Assembly: GCA_015501595.1 (NCBI GenBank)
Contig: JADNRX010000182.1
Span: 1 to 64,000, forward strand
Direction: 5' to 3'
Length of the DNA: 64,000 nt
From: Hymenopellis radicata
Lineage: Eukaryota; Basidiomycota; Agaricomycetes; Agaricales; Physalacriaceae
Shown here: in pieces, positions 53,773 through 64,000 of the stretch
How the letters are laid out: every line of letters begins with the position of its first letter
Position numbering within the stretch: position 1 is the stretch's first letter
Made by a program: the position numbers and the translations under genes
The notes under the pieces: model-generated
Seen by the model: the letters and a program-made list of their open reading frames with translations, nothing else
Databases searched by the model: none
Told to the model about the DNA's origin: nothing

Positions 53773-54640
53773 ATGGCGTCGGACCTCGTGCCGACTAGCG
53801 CACTCAATAACACTTCCGGTGCATGGTCGGATGAGGATTGTTATTGCTTAGCGGTCATAGACGAGTGGGTTCTCACCTTACATCAAGTCGTTATAAACCA
53901 TAAAGACTTCAACAGTATCTACCGGAAGATTGAACCCCACCATGCCGCGTCCAAGCGTCTACCGAAATTTCCGAAATTGTTTCGCAATCGAGCCATATGC
54001 TCTCTTCTGCCCCGGCAGTCTGCAGTCATGCAAGATATGCTGGCAGATCTACATGCTAGGCCGGGTTCGCCACGTATCGCTCCCTCTGACTACCTTCCTG
54101 CATCGACGCCTCCTTCAACCCCTTTAGCACCTTCCTCGCCCGATCCGAATACCAATTCACCACATTTGCTCCTCGAATATACACGTGTCGTCTCATCTTG
54201 GATGGCCGCCGCAATGCAGACAGTGCCAGTCATGTCAAACTTCTCTGGTATTCCGCAGGCCTTGGCTTTCGTCGCAGAAGGAATTCAGGTTCGGTCCATT
54301 TGTTGCGCTTTCATTTCCGCCAACTCAGATGTCTTTTCGGTAGAACCGCACGCGTACGGACGAAATGTTACGTGATACTGAGGCCTGGATATCGTCCTAC
54401 GGTGCAATGAATAGACATCTGCTATCCCCCCAGATCCGGAGGTATGTGTTCAAGGTAGCTTCCTTCACTTTCGTACTCAATCGTGGATCGACTCTAGTCT
54501 GATTACCTACTTGCAAGAAATCATTAATACTGTTAAATCGCGGAGCCCCTTATCCCGATTCTTCTTGGCCCGACAGGATCAGCAGCTCCTCGCTGACGGA
54601 GCTGTGCAGCTTGAACGCGCCACCCAAGTCCAGATAGTGA
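53773..54640 (+). CDS. Helical protein, possibly HeLo/MLKL-N-terminal-like
   Basis: It starts MASDLVPTSALNNTSGAWSD. The first exon runs to AFVAEGIQ at 54288 and contains a Pro/Ser linker. A 58-nt intron (to about 54346) joins to NRTRTDEMLRDTEAWISSYG. A second intron leads to LITYLQEIINTVKSRSPLSR, FFLARQDQQLLADGAVQLER and ATQVQI. The sequence SRSPLSRFFLARQDQQ...L resembles the brace region of fungal HeLo-like/MLKL-type N-terminal helical bundles that precede NLR or kinase-like modules. That is from memory and tentative. The 3' part beyond 54640 (to about 54953) could not be joined confidently. Confidence 0.4.
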
Positions 54641-56210
54641 GTACTTCGCCCGATCCTACCGTCGTAGTTCTCCTATACTTCTTCCACTAGCTCTCTGAGA
54701 TTATTTACCTTCGGCAAATAGCCTTCTCAATTTGCGCAATGGCTTTTTTTCATATGACTGAGGCATGCCCACAGGGATGCTTGGGGGGTCGCATGGTTCT
54801 GCAATGGCGGCTTGTTTGCATGCCTCGCCCCCATAATCGCTGTGACGCGGATGTCCGCACCCTCTTTTGGGGGTGGACGGAAATGTCTACTTCATCAGGA
54901 GCAGGCCCAGGCCCGCGCCTGACGGGACCTTCCAGCCGGGAGGCAGTCGTCTAGAAGAGTTATTGTCCAGGTTTGCTTTGCGTTGATAAGAAGTATTGAA
55001 GTTGTACGCAGTGTGAGTCGCCGACTCAGTGTTTGACTTCAATATCTCTTATCGCACGCCGACGACAGACAAGCTCTTCGACACTAACTATGAATGTAGA
55101 TTCTATATAATTTCAAAACCGGCGAGGATGTTGATGATAGAATGGTAGTTAGTGTCGAAGAGCTCGTCTCTCCTCGGGGTGATGAAGCGAAACTGTGTTT
55201 GTATGTCGGTGATCTCTCTATACTTATTGCAATGGAAGTAGGAAGTCTACTTGTTCCACGACTCTTGTTCGATTGTGTATCTACCTTGCACGAGACGCTC
55301 CTACCCCACAATTGGCGTCTGTCTCATGAGCACGACATGACGTTGAATGTACGTCGACACGCAGCATACGGACAGATGAACGCTACAGGCCTGAGGCCAT
55401 TTCAGAAGAGCCCAGGTATGCTTTATTTCACACACGCTTTGCTCCGGTGTGTATATTCATATAGACCTGCACGCTACTTGGACGGCAGAATGCCCTACTG
55501 ACGCGAGTTTTTGGCCGGCTTTTGGGTGCCCTACGAGAGGTCGTCCGAGGATGATCTGTGTCGGAAAGTTTCTTGGTCCTCGTCCGACGCGCTTTTGACA
55601 TATTTCATGAACAGGGGAATCTGAAATCAGTGTATCTTTCGGTTAGTGCGTGATATTGGCATGAGTCCAATAGGACTGTCCACTAACCTGGAAACATTTC
55701 CTGAATTGTCGGAAGAACTATCTTTGACTTGGTTCCGGGTCGCAGTGGTATAACGGACTATCTCACCACCGGTAGTTTATCCTAGTCATCTCCGACTCGC
55801 TTAAGTATATCTTGCTCGTGAACCTCGAAGACCTTCACAGGTCTAGATTATGTCAAGTAGGTCTGACATCGTAGTTAGTCGGATGTCAGCGGCTTGCTCC
55901 AACACGAGCTTGAAGTCAGTGCAAAACCGACGGCGAGCGCTAGAACGTCACAGCCTACTCATAAAAATTCAACCGGGATCCCAATCCACGTCAAGATGCC
56001 GCGATGCCGGTCGGAGTGTCAATTGGCAAGGAGCATCAATACGATTTTGCCTTCAGCGTCCATATCAATCGCTACAGTCGATGACTTCCACGTCTAACGA
56101 ATTTGTAAGTCTCCATTTAACACATATGTGGTCCTACTCACTTCAACTCATAGTGCTCATGCATTCCGACCACCAAGATCGCTGACTGTCACATTCTCGC
56201 CCTTTCATCA
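54641..56210. other. Unassigned, contains a hairpin
   Basis: Possible last exon of the preceding gene to 54953. An imperfect palindrome spans 54989-55055. The plus frame 55142-55501 is open but unrecognised. No supported gene. Confidence 0.35.
54989..55055. repeat. Imperfect hairpin
   Basis: GATAAGAAGTATTGAAGTTG pairs with CTTCAATATCTCTTATC across a centre GTGAGTCG/CCGACTCA. The stem is about 30 bp with mismatches. Confidence 0.6.
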
Positions 56211-56615
56211 ATGCTTCGAGGCTATACCCCTGACGATTCGGAAGTAGATTGGATCAAGGTCAACGCTACTGCTCTAGATGCAGAGCTTGACGCCATTGAC
56301 AACCTGCTTTGCCGCCTCAATCGTCGTCGTACTTTGGTCGCCCAGCAGCTCATGATGCACAGCGCCGCTCTTGCGCCGATACGCAGCCTCCCCAACGACG
56401 TCCTCCTTTACATCTTCATGCTAGCCGCATCAGAGCCCACTGATAGCACAAATATTCTGTCCCCACCGTGGTCTCTAAGCCATGTCTGTGGGCTTTGGCG
56501 CACAATCGCGCTGTCTTCTTCACCGTTGTGGTCTACACTCATCATCGATTGCTCTGATCACGTCCCGCGCAGTCGATACATCATAAAGGCCTACCTATCC
56601 CGCTCGCATCATTAA
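56211..56615 (+). pseudogene. F-box protein, truncated by repeat block
   Basis: Intact 134 codons from MLRGYTPDDSEVDWIKVNAT. A coiled-coil segment (LDAIDNLLCRLNRRRTLVAQ) leads into the F-box: ALAPIRSLPNDVLLYIFMLA, then SPPWSLSHVCGLWRTIALSS, SPLWSTLII. F-box proteins recruit substrates to SCF ubiquitin ligases; agaricomycete members carry long C-terminal LRR-like regions. Here the frame ends at SRYIIKAYLSRSHH just where the repeat block of the following region begins, so the C-terminal substrate domain is missing. It is best read as truncation by insertion or rearrangement. Confidence 0.75.
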
Positions 56616-56869
56616 TAGGCTGTGGGCCAAATTATTTAAAAAAGTTTTTCTGACCCCCTATTTTTTTGATTCTATGAGGGCTCTGAAGTGTCTGGCATAG
56701 GATATTTGAAAGTTTGGAGAGATTCTATGGTAGGGATGTTGAGATATTTAACTCTATCATTATGCTTGTCGCCGTTAGTCAGAACGGCCATCAGAACCCT
56801 AGGCCGGGGTTTATATGTCCATATTAGGAAGGTACCTTCCTAAAAAGGAGATTACCTCGGCTACCCCTA

Positions 56870-57050
56870 CTAGGGTTTGGCCTTTAGCCCTCGGCCTTTA
56901 GCTTTTAGGGTTTGCCTTTAGCTTTTAGGGTCTGCCTTTAGCTTTTAGGGTCTGCCTTTAGCCTTTAGGGTCTGCCTTTAGCTTTTAGGGTTCCCATTAG
57001 GGTCTGCCTTTAGCCTTTAGGGTTCCACATAGGGTTTGCCATTAGCCTCT
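56870..57050. repeat. ~20-bp array of TTTTAGGGTCTGCCTTTAGC
   Basis: Six to eight irregular units of TTTTAGGGT(C/T)TGCCTTTAGC. The word TTTAGGG recalls telomeric repeats, but spacing and variation show it is not a telomere. Confidence 0.75.
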
Positions 57051-58330
57051 TCCTCTTATCGTTATCCTCATCCTCACTGCGTTATCACTGCACTCTTCCA
57101 CTATTTCCCTCATCATCACTCAGTCTCATCATCGTCATCACTCCACTCTTGCTCATCATCGTCAAACTCATCCTCCTCTACAATCTCCTCGCTCAGTCTC
57201 ATTATCATCAGCATTACCGTCATTCCTCTACCCTTTCTTGCTTCACCGCTGCCCTTCTCCTTCTTCAACGTTCTCAGCAACGTGCTGCTGCTCCTCCCAT
57301 CATCGCTCTCCTCCCTCCTCAGCCACTCGCCGCTCCTCGTCATCATCAAAGTGCGCGTGCCTCTCCTCCTCCTCCTCCTCTCACCACTCCTTCTCGATAA
57401 GCATTCACTCATCGACACCACTCACCTCTGTTCCTCCTCAACATCGATCCTCAGCCACTCGCCGCTCAAGCGCGCTTGCCCCTCCCTGCGCCTTCTCCTT
57501 CTCGATGAGCATTCACTCATCGACACCCACTCACCTCTGTTCCTCCTCAACATCGATCCTCAGCCACTCGCCGCTCTCCCTGCGCCTTCTCCTTCTCGAC
57601 GACCTCAAGCGCCTACGCGTCGCCACTCCTCACCTCCTTCTTGATATCCTCAGCACCTACTGCGCATCGTCATCACCTGCCTCAAAGCGCTTCTTCCACT
57701 GCTATTCGTACCTATTGTCTTGCAGCACTGTTCATCACTAATTGCTGACTAATATATATATGCACCATCATTATGTATTACTAAGCGCTGCTCATTGATC
57801 TCTTCTACTCATCCTCCCTCTCGCCTATCATCATCCTTATCTTCACTCTTCTTATCGTATTCTAGCAGCACTTTATTCGCATGTTACCATCTCATCATCG
57901 TCAAACTCATCCTCCTCTACAATCTCCTCGCTCAGTCTCATTATCATCAGCATTACCGTTATTCCTCTACCCTTCCTCATCATCCGTTATCACTGCTCTC
58001 TTCCTCCCTCACTTATCACCCTCAAACTCATCCTCCTCTATCATCCCCTCGTCACTGCTCAGTCTCATCATTGTCAGCATTACCACCACCACCATTGACC
58101 GATTGCACTCTGACTGCTACTCGAAATTGTACTTTAACCATTGGTACGGAGGTGTACTGATCTTCATTCCCCTCTCAACTTCCGTCATTCCTTCATCTTG
58201 TCAGTCTCATCATCGTCAGTATCGAGGCCAGTTCATCAATACTACATACTATACAGCCATCTCTGTCACCACATAGGATCCTAATAAATATTCCATTAAT
58301 ATACGGAAATAATTGGTTGCTACCCACCAG
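57051..58330. repeat. CT-rich low-complexity block with duplications
   Basis: A Ser/Leu-coding, TCATCATC/CTCCTC-rich tract. An ~83-bp segment beginning CTCATCATCGTCAAACTC at about 57151 recurs almost unchanged at about 57891. A ~105-bp tandem repeat (GCATTCACTCATCGACACC... with CCTCAGCCACTCGCCGCTC) occurs at about 57400 and 57507. No credible gene. Confidence 0.65.
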
Positions 58331-58436
58331 TTAAAGGCTGACAAATCGAGTGTCAGGGGCTGTTTCTATAAAAGATAGCAGACCGAGGTATCAGATAAGG
58401 ATCCTTTCTTGCTTTCATACCACCACCATCACCTCC

Positions 58437-60806
58437 ATGTCGTTCCAATCTCCTCCTCCACCATCTCCTGGAAAGCGCCCAGTTCAACCTGGCAACTCTC
58501 CATTGCATCAAAAGCGTACTAGGCGCACAGATGACGCCAATTACCCTCGGTCACCTAGTCAAGAAGTCTGTTAATATCATCCCTCTCTATTTTCTTCAAC
58601 TTACTCGTACCTTAACAGGCTGATCGTACGAGGGCAGCACTCGAACAAGAAGAGTCCTCAGAGGAAGAGCAAGATGTCGCTGCTGCCCGACAGCTCATCC
58701 AACGCCCGCTCTTCCAACAAGCATCTGCACCCCTCTCTTCTGGTTCTCAATCTTGTCCTCGTCCACGTCCTACCACTGCTGCTTCCGCTCCCCCTCCCAC
58801 TGCCACTACTCCATCTCGTCCTCATCCAAATGCTGGTGCTGCCACCGCCGCTCTCCCTCCCGCTATCGCTCCACCTCTCGCTCCCGCTCCGCCCATCGCT
58901 TCTACCTCCAGCACCGCAGATCAGCCTATTGTGTTTCGCCTTGTTCCACCCTATGATGAACTTGTCACTTGCAACGGTTTGGAGACCTGCGGGCTTGCAT
59001 ATAGCAAGCAGTTGCATTGTCTTATCTGTATTTCTTGTGCAATCGTTGTTCCTACCAAACAAGGCGCCATCACAGACCATATTAGGAAGCTGCATAGCAC
59101 CTATCTCAACTTCAAATGGGATATCGTTAAAGTCATCCTCCAGTCCATTGACCCTCTTGTCGACAACTATCCCGATATTGATTATACGGGCACCACCCCT
59201 CATCCCTTTGTTCAAGGTCTTTCCATGCAGCATAATGCCTATGGCTGCAGCCACTGTCGTATTGTGTCCACGAGCGAGAAATACCTTCCCAAGCATCATT
59301 TTAAACAGAAGCATCTAGATGAACACGCTCGCAAAGCTGTCAAGGTCTTAAACAATGTCACCTATCAACAGATCAGCACTCAGCGACAGTATCCGGGCTT
59401 TCGCATTGAGCGCCCTGCTCCCAAGTACATCATCCGTCAACAGCAGGCAGAGATGGGCGATGCTGAGCAGCAGCAGCAGCCGCAGGAGAAGGAGCAGAGC
59501 GCCTTTGACCTTGGTGTTGCAACGCTCTTGGCTGAGGCAGAGAAGTTTGATGAGACTACTGCTCGCACTACTGGTCCTATTGATGCTCGCCGCCTCACAC
59601 CTCTGCTTAATCGCACACAGTGGCTCAGCATCCTCGAGGACCGCGATGTTGGCAAACTCAATCAACAGTCTGGTATTGGCGCTCGCAACACCAGACTCGG
59701 CAGTCTCACTTCCCACCTCTACAAGTATTTCGATCACTCAGTTGGTCTTCTCAGCAAGTCGGAGATGCTCCTTCTTCAAAAGATCAATAGCAGCGATCCA
59801 GAACATGAGTATGTCCAATTCCTTTACTCCGTCTTTCTTTTCTAATATATACCATTTTAGCGGCATCAATAACAAGCCTCTGGAGCGTCATCACCAGCAC
59901 AAGACGACACTCAAATCCTATGTCCTACCCATCAATCATTTTCTTTGCTGGCTCATGTTCAAACCTGCGGACAATAATTGGGATGGATACTTCAAGTACT
60001 CCACCAGTACCGAGCTCACCGCTGCTGTCGATAATCTTCGCACACTCATCAACAGCACGGGTGATATCCCGCAGACGCAGTTTGACGCTGCCGTTCATAA
60101 AGTCTTTCTAAACGTCTGGCACCGCAAGTGGCCCATTGTTCGCGACGATCCTTGGAACGATCCCACTGCCTCCTTTCTCGCCTGTCACGCCCTCAAGGAT
60201 AGCGGCAACTTTCTCACTGCTACCGATCTCACTCCCATCCTCGCTCGCATTATGCGCGCTATGCAGTTCTTCACTCTCCGTCATGTCCACTCCCTCTCTA
60301 ATGCCAATCGCAACCTTGATCAGGTTTCCCATTTCAATACTGTCGCTACATATGTTCAAGCAAAGGCCGGTACCACATACAGCTTCCTCCATAGCCTCAT
60401 GCAGTATGCATCTGCGATCAGTCAGCACAGCCAAGCTATGCCACGTATCTTTTGGATCGATCATAAACTGTACACCGCCATGATGTACTCTGGTCAGGCC
60501 ATTACACTCGACCAGCTCCGTCAAATTCCCCATCGCATTCAAGATGCCGCTGCCAAGCTGTGGTCTGAGTTGCAGTTTGGCATGGATCTCAGAGTCGACT
60601 ATCCTCAGTTTCTGTCTGACAATCTTGTCGAAATGCAGCCTGGCTACTGCTTCCTCGACGATACTCGCAATGACACTTTTGCTGCCAAAAAGTGGCATCT
60701 GTTCAACGAGTTGATGAAGCATCCCATCGCCTCGAAACAGTTTGTTTTGCCAAACGGAGCCACTCATGCTATTGCTGTTCGTAAATGGCTGCAAACATTG
60801 GCCTAG
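58437..60806 (+). CDS. OrsD-like (ex-DUF3505) zinc-finger protein, 754 aa
   Basis: Three exons join perfectly: 58437-58565, 58619-59808 and 59861-60806, with 53- and 52-nt introns. The N-terminus is Pro/Ser/Ala-rich and basic (MSFQSPPPPSPGKRPVQPGN). The core, about residues 165-290, has HCLICISCAIVVPTKQGAIT then DHIRKLH, and YGCSHCRIVSTSEKYLPKHH then FKQKHL. These paired C-x2-C...H-x3-4-H fingers are the pattern of OrsD-type domains. A large helical region follows (LPINHFLCWLMFKPADNN, VFLNVWHRKWPIVRDDPW, GTTYSFLHSLMQYASAISQH). It ends HAIAVRKWLQTLA. In many basidiomycetes this architecture precedes a RecQ-type helicase; here the frame stops at TAG 60804-60806, right where the tandem repeat begins. 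The gene looks intact and selected, but lacks the helicase. Role unknown; nucleic-acid binding is likely from the fingers. Confidence 0.8.
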
Positions 60807-62780
60807 CTACATGCTTTTGCATTGTAGCCCTACAATTGATGGGACCCTAGGCTGGGGTTTACTCATTTTAGCTGTAACCCTATTATAGGTTTAGCTTTTA
60901 GCTTTCGATCACCCCTGTCTAGCTACAGTCTTTTCCATTTTAGATCTAAAATTGATGGGACCCTAGACTGTGGTTTACGCACCTATATTAGGAAGGTAGA
61001 GTACACCATGGTCCTGTAGGGTACACCTTGGTCCTTTGTAGGGTACACCTCGGTCTAATCCTGACTCTGTTGCAGATCATACGTCTCTCTTGTCTTTGTC
61101 CGAGTTCCGTGTACTCACTCTTACAGTCGTTGTATATATACGCCTTTGTATGTCTAGCCGAACATCTTATTGTCATTGTTGCTTCTCAACCGTGTTCTCG
61201 ACGTAAGACCGCTACTCAACAATGTTATGCTGGAGACGTCACTGTCATCTGCATCGTAGTTCTTTGCGGATGATGGCTACTCACTCTTTTAGATCCCTTC
61301 TGCAGTTCTCATACGTATACGCGTCCGTAAGGCTTGCTGAACGTCTTATCGTCGTCGTCGCTTCTCAACTATGTTCTCGACGTCAGACCGATACTTGACA
61401 ATATTATTATGCTGCTACTACCGTCTATGCTGACATCGTCTTTCGCTACAGTCGCGGCATAGATATACCCTTCCATAAGTCTGGCTCGACGTCTCATCAT
61501 TGTCGTTGTCGACTCTTAACTGTGTTCATAATGTCTATCTACTACTCGACAGGGTTATGCTGCAGACGTCGCTGTCATCTGCATCATTGTAGGTCTTTGC
61601 GGACGACGACAACGAAAACTTGAATGAGAACAGATGACGATGCTATATTATGCAGTACAGCACACGTAGCCAAGGAGGAGGATCTTGCTCTACACATCAC
61701 TTCCGAAGCAATAAGTTCTCGCAGTCATATGTACTCGTCACAGTCTGGTGTGTTTTAACTGTCGATCGTCATCGGAGAGACTATTCTGCTCAGAGTCAGA
61801 CTATGCATCTCAGAGCAGTAAGCGAATCAGGAGTCATTGCTATGTCGCATGCGGCGGAGCAGGGTAATCTTAGCTCATCATGTTCGTGATGACCTAATTT
61901 AATATTCGTATCTGAGACTGCACAATTTTATGTCAGTGTTCTCGGTACTATAGCTCTGATGCTGTACGTCAAACTTGCAGTCTCAACGTGTCGTCTCATC
62001 TGGTCAGTCTCTGCACTCGCTTTTTGCCACTCTAAAAACATCAACCCAGTGTACACAGAGCCAACTGCAAGACTCCATGTCATGTTGCTGTGGCGCAGCA
62101 TCAATCTGCATTGACGTAGTTCCAAGTACTCGAACACGTCAAGGTAGATCTAAAGATTGCCCAACAACAATCCCGCAGCAATGTCATGCTTGTTTAAGAG
62201 TGTAGAAGCTGCAAGGTCAAACAATGTTGCTGTTCGACATCTTAGTACGCTTTCGAGTTGTCGTATGATCTCCGTCTTGTTGCTGTTCGTCTTCAGATGC
62301 CTTTCTATGAGCTACGTCTATTATCTGCTTATTGATTAACTAGTGCTCGATAGCGACTGAGCGCAGTTACTCGTAATTGACTCTGTGATTGCGACTGCGA
62401 TTCACGACTGTAGTAGCGAAGGCGTAGAGTCATCAGACGAGGAACGGGTAGGGTGAGCAGAGGTGGTGTCCTTCGAATTTACTCTATGAAAAAACGGCCC
62501 GTTTCCCGACTGTAGTGGCCAGCACGTAAAGCTATGCTGCGACATATGGTTAGGGTGAGCAGAGGTGGTGCTGTTCGAATTTACGCTTTGAAAAAACGGC
62601 CCGTTTCCCGACTGTAGTGGCCAGCGCGTAAAGTCATGATGCGAGGTGATGACTTGAACAATGGATGCAAGTTTATGCACGTAGTAGCAAGAGCGCTGTT
62701 AGACATCTTATGACGTAGACTAGAATGATGGACAGACAGAACCATACTATAGGGTTTAATTTTAGCTTTTGATCGCCCAT
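60801..62780. repeat. ~1.98-kb tandem repeat, unit 1
   Basis: From GCCTAGCTACATGC onward this DNA is repeated about 1,980 bp downstream. The two copies match over all ~1,220 bp visible, with a single difference noticed (T at about 61177, C at about 63157). Inside are three diverged ~170-bp subrepeats (about 61150-61610; TTCTCGACGTAAGACC-type starts). A ~101-bp direct repeat is at about 62448 and 62549 (AAAAAACGGCCCGTTTCCCG). Small frames inside are not supported. Confidence 0.9.
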
Positions 62781-64000
62781 GCCTAGCTACATGCTTTTGC
62801 ATTGTAGCCCTACAATTGATGGGACCCTAGGCTGGGGTTTACTCATTTTAGCTGTAACCCTATTATAGGTTTAGCTTTTAGCTTTCGATCACCCCTGTCT
62901 AGCTACAGTCTTTTCCATTTTAGATCTAAAATTGATGGGACCCTAGACTGTGGTTTACGCACCTATATTAGGAAGGTAGAGTACACCATGGTCCTGTAGG
63001 GTACACCTTGGTCCTTTGTAGGGTACACCTCGGTCTAATCCTGACTCTGTTGCAGATCATACGTCTCTCTTGTCTTTGTCCGAGTTCCGTGTACTCACTC
63101 TTACAGTCGTTGTATATATACGCCTTTGTATGTCTAGCCGAACATCTTATTGTCATCGTTGCTTCTCAACCGTGTTCTCGACGTAAGACCGCTACTCAAC
63201 AATGTTATGCTGGAGACGTCACTGTCATCTGCATCGTAGTTCTTTGCGGATGATGGCTACTCACTCTTTTAGATCCCTTCTGCAGTTCTCATACGTATAC
63301 GCGTCCGTAAGGCTTGCTGAACGTCTTATCGTCGTCGTCGCTTCTCAACTATGTTCTCGACGTCAGACCGATACTTGACAATATTATTATGCTGCTACTA
63401 CCGTCTATGCTGACATCGTCTTTCGCTACAGTCGCGGCATAGATATACCCTTCCATAAGTCTGGCTCGACGTCTCATCATTGTCGTTGTCGACTCTTAAC
63501 TGTGTTCATAATGTCTATCTACTACTCGACAGGGTTATGCTGCAGACGTCGCTGTCATCTGCATCATTGTAGGTCTTTGCGGACGACGACAACGAAAACT
63601 TGAATGAGAACAGATGACGATGCTATATTATGCAGTACAGCACACGTAGCCAAGGAGGAGGATCTTGCTCTACACATCACTTCCGAAGCAATAAGTTCTC
63701 GCAGTCATATGTACTCGTCACAGTCTGGTGTGTTTTAACTGTCGATCGTCATCGGAGAGACTATTCTGCTCAGAGTCAGACTATGCATCTCAGAGCAGTA
63801 AGCGAATCAGGAGTCATTGCTATGTCGCATGCGGCGGAGCAGGGTAATCTTAGCTCATCATGTTCGTGATGACCTAATTTAATATTCGTATCTGAGACTG
63901 CACAATTTTATGTCAGTGTTCTCGGTACTATAGCTCTGATGCTGTACGTCAAACTTGCAGTCTCAACGTGTCGTCTCATCTGGTCAGTCTCTGCACTCGC
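62781..64000. repeat. ~1.98-kb tandem repeat, unit 2 (cut by window end)
   Basis: The second copy of the preceding unit, truncated by the window edge. It is preceded by CTATAGGGTTTAATTTTAGC, which resembles the TTTAGGG-type DNA upstream of the OrsD-like gene. Confidence 0.9.

Larger units (their letters stand above)
56616..64000 (+). mobile_element. Repeat locus carrying an OrsD-like gene
   Basis: A compositionally distinct block abutting the truncated F-box gene. In order it holds an AT-rich leader, a TTTAGGG-like array, CT-rich low-complexity DNA, one intact gene, and a ~1.98-kb tandem repeat. Related ~40-bp direct blocks flank the gene: at about 56798-56837 and 60959-60998 both read ACCCTAG...GGTTTA...ATATTAGGAAGGTA. 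This suggests one unit. No transposase or reverse transcriptase was recognised. OrsD-like genes often accompany RecQ-type helicases in telomere-linked or mobile contexts, but the helicase is absent. Confidence 0.5.

Noticed and set aside
55740..55790. tRNA-like CGCAGTGGTATAACGGACTA
   Set aside because: It resembles an A box, but no matching acceptor or T arm folds around it.
56870..57050. Telomere
   Set aside because: Units are ~20 bp, irregular, and followed by genes and satellite rather than a chromosome end.
57036..57644. 202-codon Ser/Leu-rich plus frame
   Set aside because: Open only because the CT-rich low-complexity DNA lacks stops; the duplications cross frames.
60988..61273. Small frames inside the satellite
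   Set aside because: Repeated because the DNA is repeated; no protein-like features.

Overview
The window looks like nuclear DNA of an agaricomycete (mushroom-forming basidiomycete). Coding sequence is broken by many very short introns (about 45-60 nt) with GTRNGT donors, CTRAY-like branch sites and YAG acceptors. The families fit that group: DUF6699, DUF6534, MCT-type MFS, an enlarged non-canonical G-alpha, a fungal Zn2Cys6 regulator, a MYND protein, an F-box protein and an OrsD-like protein. All functional calls come from reading motifs; no database search was run.

Layout. (1) 1-12.2 kb, gene-dense: DUF6699 protein (-), coiled-coil protein (-) head-to-head with a Rab18-like GTPase (+), a secreted endonuclease/exonuclease/phosphatase (+), two convergent inverted copies of one MCT-type transporter with an intron-containing tRNA-Val(CAC) between them, and a small Cys-rich protein (-). 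(2) 12.2-26 kb, a transposon graveyard: a hAT-like non-autonomous element, four copies of a TA-flanked MITE family (two inside one coding gene), minisatellites, triplicated modules, and a 2.66-kb element carrying a 541-bp near-perfect foldback. (3) 26-48 kb, mostly genes: a decayed MYND gene, ARP6 of the SWR1 complex with AT-hooks, an atypical 550-aa G-alpha, an unrecognised gene, a Zn2Cys6 regulator, a 2-hydroxyacid dehydrogenase, a kinase-like protein and a secreted double-psi beta-barrel protein. (4) 48-56.6 kb: a DUF6534 membrane protein, a kinase remnant, a possible HeLo/MLKL-like helical protein and a truncated F-box gene. (5) 56.6-64 kb: a repeat block with a TTTAGGG-like array, CT-rich low-complexity DNA, an intact 754-aa OrsD-like protein, and a ~1.98-kb tandem repeat running off the end. 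This has the look of a subtelomere or a large repeat locus.

A striking window-wide pattern is that many otherwise well-conserved genes are broken by loss of a single base, usually in a short G or C run. Restoring one base recovers catalytic or targeting motifs. This suggests consensus errors in a long-read assembly, although true decay (MYND gene, kinase remnant) is also present. The genes do not form an evident pathway or cluster. They are housekeeping and signalling genes (Rab, ARP6, G-alpha, transporters) interleaved with lineage-specific accessory genes and transposons.
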